Shown here in pieces: positions 58,831 through 64,000 of a stretch of DNA of 64,000 bases. Source of the stretch: Tragulus kanchil (Eukaryota > Chordata > Mammalia > Artiodactyla > Tragulidae); the NCBI GenBank assembly GCA_022376925.1, contig JAIOJX010000005.1, positions 16,086,501 to 16,150,500 on the forward strand, written 5' to 3'. Below the pieces are notes generated by a model that saw nothing but the letters and a program-made list of their open reading frames with translations, did not search any database and had not been told where the DNA came from. Every line of letters starts with the position of its first letter. The first letter of the stretch is position 1. Made by a program: the position numbers and the translations under genes.

Positions 58831-60995
58831 CCAGAGGTGTACAGATGTTAAATGGCAAGAAATAAAGGCACGTGCATAATTTAAGCAGCCCTTGATTTAG
58901 GAGGCACTCAATATGGCTGGATGTAAACCTATGCATAATTTCAACTCAGAGAGTAAAAGAAAAAATATTTTCCGAAAAAAAAAATACCGTGAAGGGTTTG
59001 CAGGCCGTGGTAAGGGGTTCAGGTTCTCTAAGTGAGATGGGCAGTCAGGAGAGGCTTCTGAGCAGAGGATCCCACTAGCCACTTCACTTGGGACTTCATG
59101 AAAAAACTGTAGAGAGATGCCTTGAACCCGAAAATATGTTAAGAGGGAAATACCTAAAATTGAGGGAGAGAGGAGGTTATCTCTTCCCTAAGCAGAGAGG
59201 TGTGAAAAAATCTTGGGAAAGGCCAATTCCGTGTGAGTGTGAGCAAATTGCCAGTGTGTGTGCGTGAGAGTGTGAGCATGTGTATGCGTGTGTGTGGATA
59301 TATAAGATTTGCCAATTTTTGCCAGTGGTGCTAACTGGGAGACTTACTGAGCAAGCACGGCTAGGGTTCCAGGCCTCCACAGCTGGCATCTGCACAGGTG
59401 CAGCTTCCTGATCGCCGGCCAGCATTATTTTGCAATGTGCTGGCAGAAACCACTTTTAAATAGAAACATGATTGCACTTTATTTCAATCTTTCTCCTTCT
59501 ATTTTTTCGCCCTACTGTAAATCAACTCCGCTTTGAGCATAAAGTCCTTGCCAAGGTTTCTGGTCGCAGATTAAGCCCACTGGGTTGAGTCTGTTTTCCA
59601 TGCTTAGAAAGCACACTAAGTTTACTGGAGTGGGTTTAGTTCAAAGGCCCAAGTGAGAAAATATTAACCACACAAAGCAAGCTTGTCGTAGACTTTTGTG
59701 ACATTTGGAGACAAGCTGTTTCACTACTCCAAGACCATGGCAGGTCACCGTGTGACCAATGAACCATGGCAGGTCACTGTGTGACCAGCCCCTTCTGGTT
59801 TGCTCTCTTGCCCTATCGGTTCTGGGAGCATTCTGCAATAAATGAAGTCATTGGGAATGGAGCCTATCCTCTTCAGAAGAGTAATTAAAGGCGCTTATAC
59901 TTAGGGTGACATTGGAGATCAAGCTTTACGGTAAAACTCCAGAGGTGTACAGATGTTAAATGGCAAGAAATAAAGGCATGTAAACCTGTTTGGCATAATA
60001 TGGCTGGATGTAAACCTATGCATAATTTCAACTCAGAGAGTAAAAGAAAAAATATTTTCCGAAAAAAAAAATACCGTGAAGGGTTTGCAGGCCGTGGTAA
60101 GGGGTTCAGGTTCTCTAAGTGAGATGGGCAGTCAGGAGAGGCTTCTGAGCAGAGGATCCCACTAGCCACTTCACTTGGGACTTCATGAAAAAACTGTAGA
60201 GAGATGCCTTGAACCCGAAAATATGTTAAGAGGGAAATACCTAAAATTGAGGGAGAGAGGAGGTTATCTCTTCCCTAAGCAGAGAGGTGTGAAAAAATCT
60301 TGGGAAAGGCCAATTCCGTGTGAGTGTGAGCAAATTGCCAGTGTGTGTGCGTGAGAGTGTGAGCATGTGTATGCGTGTGTGTGGATATATAAGATTTGCC
60401 AATTTTTGCCAGTGGTGCTAACTGGGAGACTTACTGAGCAAGCACGGCTAGGGTTCCAGGCCTCCACAGCTGGCATCTGCACAGGTGCAGCTTCCTGATC
60501 GCCGGCCAGCATTATTTTGCAATGTGCTGGCAGAAACCACTTTTAAATAGAAACATGATTGCACTTTATTTCAATCTTTCTCCCTTCTATTTTTTCGCCC
60601 TACTGTAAATCAACTCCGCTTTGAGCATAAAGTCCTTGCCAAGGTTTCTGGTCGCAGATTAAGCCCACTGGGTTGAGTCTGTTTTCCATGCTTAGAAAGC
60701 ACACTAAGTTTACTGGAGTGGGTTTAGTTCAAAGGCCCAAGTGAGAAAATATTAACCACACAAAGCAAGCTTGTCGTAGACTTTTGTGACATTTGGAGAC
60801 AAGCTGTTTCACTACTCCAAGACCATGGCAGGTCACCGTGTGACCAAATGAACCATGGCAGGTCACTGTGTGACCAGCCCCTTCTGGTTTGCTCTCTTGC
60901 CCTATCGGTTCTGGGAGCATTCTGCAATAAATGAAGTCATTGGGAATGGAGCCTATCCCTCTTCAGAAGAGTAATTAAAGGCGCTTATACTTAGG
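58831..60995. repeat. tandem duplication O (1.09 kb)
   Basis: Copy 1 is 58831-59905, filler 59906-59938, copy 2 59939-60995; offset 1108 then 1087. Copy 2 is damaged near 59979-59997. Run-length changes: tctttctcctt against tctttctccctt, and ctatcctcttc against ctatccctcttc. Confidence 0.96.
59738..59787. repeat. two tandem inverted-repeat motifs
   Basis: The unit ccatggcaggtcac-n-gtgtgacc occurs twice, 29 bp apart. Each has a perfect 6-3-6 inverted repeat, GGTCAC-cgt-GTGACC (59743-59757) and GGTCAC-tgt-GTGACC (59772-59786). The half-sites resemble nuclear-receptor or bZIP/bHLH cores; no factor can be assigned. The duplicate pair at 60831-60845 and 60861-60875 is from duplication O. Confidence 0.6.
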
Positions 60996-61238
60996 CAGGC
61001 AACACTCTGGGTCAAACATTATCCTAAGGACTTTCCATATAGTGATTCATTTAATCTTCATACCAACTCCACAAGGAAGTTACTATTACTATGTGATTGT
61101 ACAAATGAGGAAACTGAGGGACACAGAGTTATTTGCCAGGGTCACACAGACAGTAAATAGAGAAACCAGGATTTGAACGTAGAGAATCTAAGATTAGAGT
61201 CTGTCTTCTTAACCACTTGGCTATACAGCATCTATCTT
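60996..61238 (-). mobile_element. MIR SINE, antisense
   Basis: Well-preserved reversed MIR: gtgattcatttaatcttcat, acaaatgaggaaactgaggg, agggtcacacagacagtaaa, ccaggatttgaacgtagaga, cttcttaaccacttggct. Nearly full length. The copy at 62090-62332 is from duplication P. Confidence 0.88.
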
Positions 61239-61261
61239 AGAAGGTTGAGACTATCTCTCTT

Positions 61262-61590
61262 TTTAAATTTTTAAAAAATTATTTTACTTTTAATTGGAGC
61301 GTAATTGCTTTGCAGTGTTCTGTTGGTTTCCGCCATTCAACAATGTGAATCAGTCATAAGTATACATATGTAGCCTCCCTCTTGGACTTCACTCCTCCCA
61401 TCCCACCCTTCTAGATTGTCACAGAGCACTGGGTTGAGCTCCCTGTATTATAAAGCAACTTCCCACTGGTGATCAGTTTTACATGTGGTAAAATGTCTCT
61501 TTCAGTGCTCTCTCTCCATTTGTTCTACCCTCTCCTCCCCCCTCCTTCCCCTCTGTGTCCACAAGTCTGTTCTCTATGTCTGAGAGACTA
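61262..61590 (-). mobile_element. L1 3' UTR, antisense
   Basis: Same family as 2190-2880: ttttaattggagcgtaattg, cattcaacaatgtgaatcag, ttctagattgtcacagagca, gttctctatgtctg. The copy at 62356-62683 is from duplication P. Confidence 0.8.
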
Positions 61591-62089
61591 TCTCTTTTTA
61601 GGCCAAGTCAAGGTCAGCTTCTCAACTCTCCTCGTTTCCTATTTTTGTACACATTTATCTCCTCAATGGGACTTCAAGTAAAATTTCTTACCTAGTCTTA
61701 AGCCTAATCAAATCTATTCTTTGTATCACAAATACAGGGAAATGATTCCTACGCAGTAGAAGCATCCTTAGCAGTTTTCCCTGGTATTGGACCACACAAT
61801 TCTTGTTTTTGAAATAACCCCTGTCTTAGTGAGTTCCCTTAGTGCTTTGCTTTGCCTAATAAATTCACCATCGTTTAGTTCTTTGGAATACCTATTATAA
61901 GCCCAAATGACCCATAACTGATAATATATTTTATAAAGCACCTGGTTCTTTCTCCTGGTTGTGTTACCTTAGGAATAAATTGACATGACTTTCTTACTGA
62001 TTTTAGCTGAATGATCACATAAATCAGGTCTTCTGTTTTCTTGTAAATCATTTGAGCTTTTGAAGTAACTTAAGGCGCTTATACTTAGG

Positions 62090-62332
62090 CAGGCAACACT
62101 CTGGGTCAAACATTATCCTAAGGACTTTCCATATAGTGATTCATTTAATCTTCATACCAACTCCACAAGGAAGTTACTATTACTATGTGATTGTACAAAT
62201 GAGGAAACTGAGGGACACAGAGTTATTTGCCAGGGTCACACAGACAGTAAATAGAGAAACCAGGATTTGAACGTAGAGAATCTAAGATTAGAGTCTGTCT
62301 TCTTAACCACTTGGCTATACAGCATCTATCTT
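62090..62332 (-). mobile_element. MIR SINE, second copy in pair P
   Basis: Copy of 60996-61238. Confidence 0.88.
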
Positions 62333-62355
62333 AGAAGGTTGAGACTATCTCTCTT

Positions 62356-62683
62356 TTTAAATTTTTAAAAAATTATTTTACTTTTAATTGGAGCGTAATT
62401 GCTTTGCAGTGTTCTGTTGGTTTCCGCCATTCAACAATGTGAATCAGTCATAAGTATACATATGTAGCCTCCCTCTTGGACTTCACTCCTCCCATCCCAC
62501 CCTTCTAGATTGTCACAGAGCACTGGGTTGATCTCCTGTATTATAAAGCAACTTCCCACTGGTGATCAGTTTTACATGTGGTAAAATGTCTCTTTCAGTG
62601 CTCTCTCTCCATTTGTTCTACCCTCTCCTCCCCCCTCCTTCCCCTCTGTGTCCACAAGTCTGTTCTCTATGTCTGAGAGACTA
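62356..62683 (-). mobile_element. L1 3' UTR, second copy in pair P
   Basis: Copy of 61262-61590 with two small changes. Confidence 0.8.
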
Positions 62684-63151
62684 TCTCTTTTTAGGCCAAG
62701 TCAAGGTCAGCTTCTCAACTCTCCTCGTTTCCTATTTTTGTACACATTTATCTCCTCAATGGGACTTCAAGTAAAATTTCTTACCTAGTCTTAAGCCTAA
62801 TCAAATCTATTCTTTGTATCACAAATACAGGGAAATGATTCCTACGCAGTAGAAGCATCCTTAGCAGTTTTCCCTGGTATTGGACCACACAATTCTTGTT
62901 TTTGAAATAACCCCTGTCTTAGTGAGTTCCCTTAGTGCTTTGCTTTGCCTAATAAATTCACCATCGTTTAGTTCTTTGGAATACCTATTATAAGCCCAAA
63001 TGACCCATAACTGATAATATATTTTATAAAGCACCTGGTTCTTTCTCCTGGTTGTGTTACCTTAGGAATAAATTGACATGACTTTCTTACTGATTTTAGC
63101 TGAATGATCACATAAATCAGGTCTTCTGTTTTCTTGTAAATCATTTGAGCT

Positions 63152-63855
63152 GCCAAACCTCTATTAGGATCTGTTTCTCTTATTTTTGTGTGTGTGTTAG
63201 ATTTTTATCATTGTAAAATACTCATCAAACAGTAAAGTTTAAATGTGAAAAGTCTTACTTAACCATGTAGAAATAATGAATTAGGAGTTAGAAGAAGTCA
63301 GTGATTTTCTTCTCACATTTTTCAGTGGTTAGCTATGTGAATTTTGCTGGGTGACCCTGAAGAAATCATAGTGGGATCATTTTCCTTATTAGTGAAACCA
63401 GACAGTGAAATTAGAAACTATCTTTTCAATTCTTTTTAGTCTCTAGATTAGAATACATTCCCTTTCCTGCAGTCTTATCACGCCACTTTCCACCGGAGAT
63501 TTGAAAGAGGTAGAACTGTAGTGGGAAATGCAAACTTTGATCTGTTCTTTGGTGAAGAATGAAAATCTTGTACAGTTGAAGAGTTTATTGAAACTTTCTG
63601 GAGGGATTTGATTGATTCCACGTGTGCAAATTGACATTTTAAAGCACCATAAGCTGACCTGAGAATTAAAAGTTGTTAGTAGGTTCTTTTCCCTACTAGT
63701 TGACTTTTTGAATCATCTCAAGAATGCTTGCATGCTTACGGTCACTAAGGATCCTTCTAACCCTGTGTTTCTTTGTAAGTATCAACATCACTCCTGCTCC
63801 ATCTGCAAACGGATGCTGTCTACTCTCACATGCTCTCCAAACTTTCACTACTGGA
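63152..63855. other. unique non-coding DNA
   Basis: No gene or repeat that I can support. Confidence 0.5.
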
Positions 63856-63859
63856 GGTG

Positions 63860-63990
63860 TGACTAGAGATCAGCAGTGTCACTTGGGACCATGTTCGGAC
63901 TATAGACCTACTGAATCAGAAACTGCAGTTTAACAAGGTCCCCAGGTGACTCATACTCACATGAATGCTTGAGGTGTACAGCTCTAAATC
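63860..63990 (+). mobile_element. MER5A-like hAT remnant
   Basis: The sequence agcagtgtcacttgggacc, gacctactgaatcagaaact, gtttaacaaggtccccaggt is MER5A in order. 5' end decayed. Confidence 0.7.
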
Positions 63991-64000
63991 ATGGAGACTG

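Larger units (their letters stand above)
60978..63151. repeat. tandem duplication P (1.09 kb)
   Basis: Copy 1 is 60978-62058, filler 62059-62071, copy 2 62072-63151, offset 1094 to 1093. It overlaps the end of O, so aaggcgcttatacttagg occurs at about 59888, 60978 and 62072. Difference: ttgagctccctg against ttgatctcctg. Confidence 0.97.

Noticed and set aside
3255..63151. A new tandem-amplification or CRISPR-like regular array
   Set aside because: The units are about 1.1 kb, unrelated to one another, only doubled (tripled where pairs overlap), and differ by run-length errors. There are no short conserved repeats with unique spacers.
1..64000. Endogenous retrovirus
   Set aside because: I saw no LTR pair, primer-binding site, or gag/pol/env-like frame. 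The only polymerase-like remnants are non-LTR (BovB, L1).

Overview
This is nuclear DNA of a pecoran (horned or antlered) ruminant. The evidence is the repeats: three BovB (RTE) LINE 3' ends, about ten Bov-tA/Bov-A2 SINEs with a tRNA-Glu-like head, and several longer CHR-like tRNA-Glu SINEs with (AAAT)n tails. Behind these lie older mammalian repeats: L1, L2, MIR and hAT/MER5-type pieces. The species cannot be fixed from the sequence. No complete protein-coding gene, rRNA, true tRNA, CRISPR or bacterial-type operon is present. The window reads as intergenic or intronic sequence with blocks that look like conserved non-coding regulatory DNA, plus three short intervals with splice-like edges (5890-5983, 18302-18420, 28913-28988) that are candidate exons at most.

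The dominant structure is not a gene system. The window holds 18 head-to-tail duplications of single-copy sequence, each about 1.05-1.28 kb long and each followed almost at once by its second copy. They begin near 3255, 8162, 11505, 15396, 19686, 24894, 29628, 31529, 33491, 35738, 39254, 41895, 44051, 49067, 53604, 56601, 58831 and 60978. Together they add roughly 20 kb, about a third of the window. The units share no sequence, cut through SINEs, LINEs and unique DNA without regard to boundaries, and differ mainly in homopolymer length and at the junction edges. I infer an assembly artefact (overlapping contig or read ends joined without being merged), not a biological amplification.

Layout. 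0-3.3 kb: BovB, L1 and hAT remnants. 3.3-5.8: pair A, with an L1M 3' end and a SINE. 5.8-8.2: candidate exon, MIRs, Bov-tA. 8.2-10.4: pair B, with a homeobox-site-rich conserved-looking block. 10.4-15.4: pair C with SINEs and MIR. 15.4-17.6: pair D. 17.6-19.7: best candidate exon and a SINE. 19.7-21.9: pair E. 21.9-24.9: L2 and two Bov-tA. 24.9-27.1: pair F. 27.1-29.6: repeat-poor, conserved-looking block. 29.6-38.05: chain of four overlapping duplications (G1-G4). 38.05-46.3: pairs I, J and K in L1-rich DNA. 46.3-49.1: L1 and Bov-tA. 49.1-51.4: pair L. 51.4-53.4: repeat-poor conserved-looking block. 53.4-55.9: pair M with BovB. 56.2-58.8: SINE cluster and pair N. 58.8-63.2: pairs O and P. 63.2-64.0: unique DNA and a MER5-like piece.

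Because there is no gene set, no pathway can be described. Anyone using this window should first collapse the duplications, since they double or triple apparent enhancers, repeats and short open frames.
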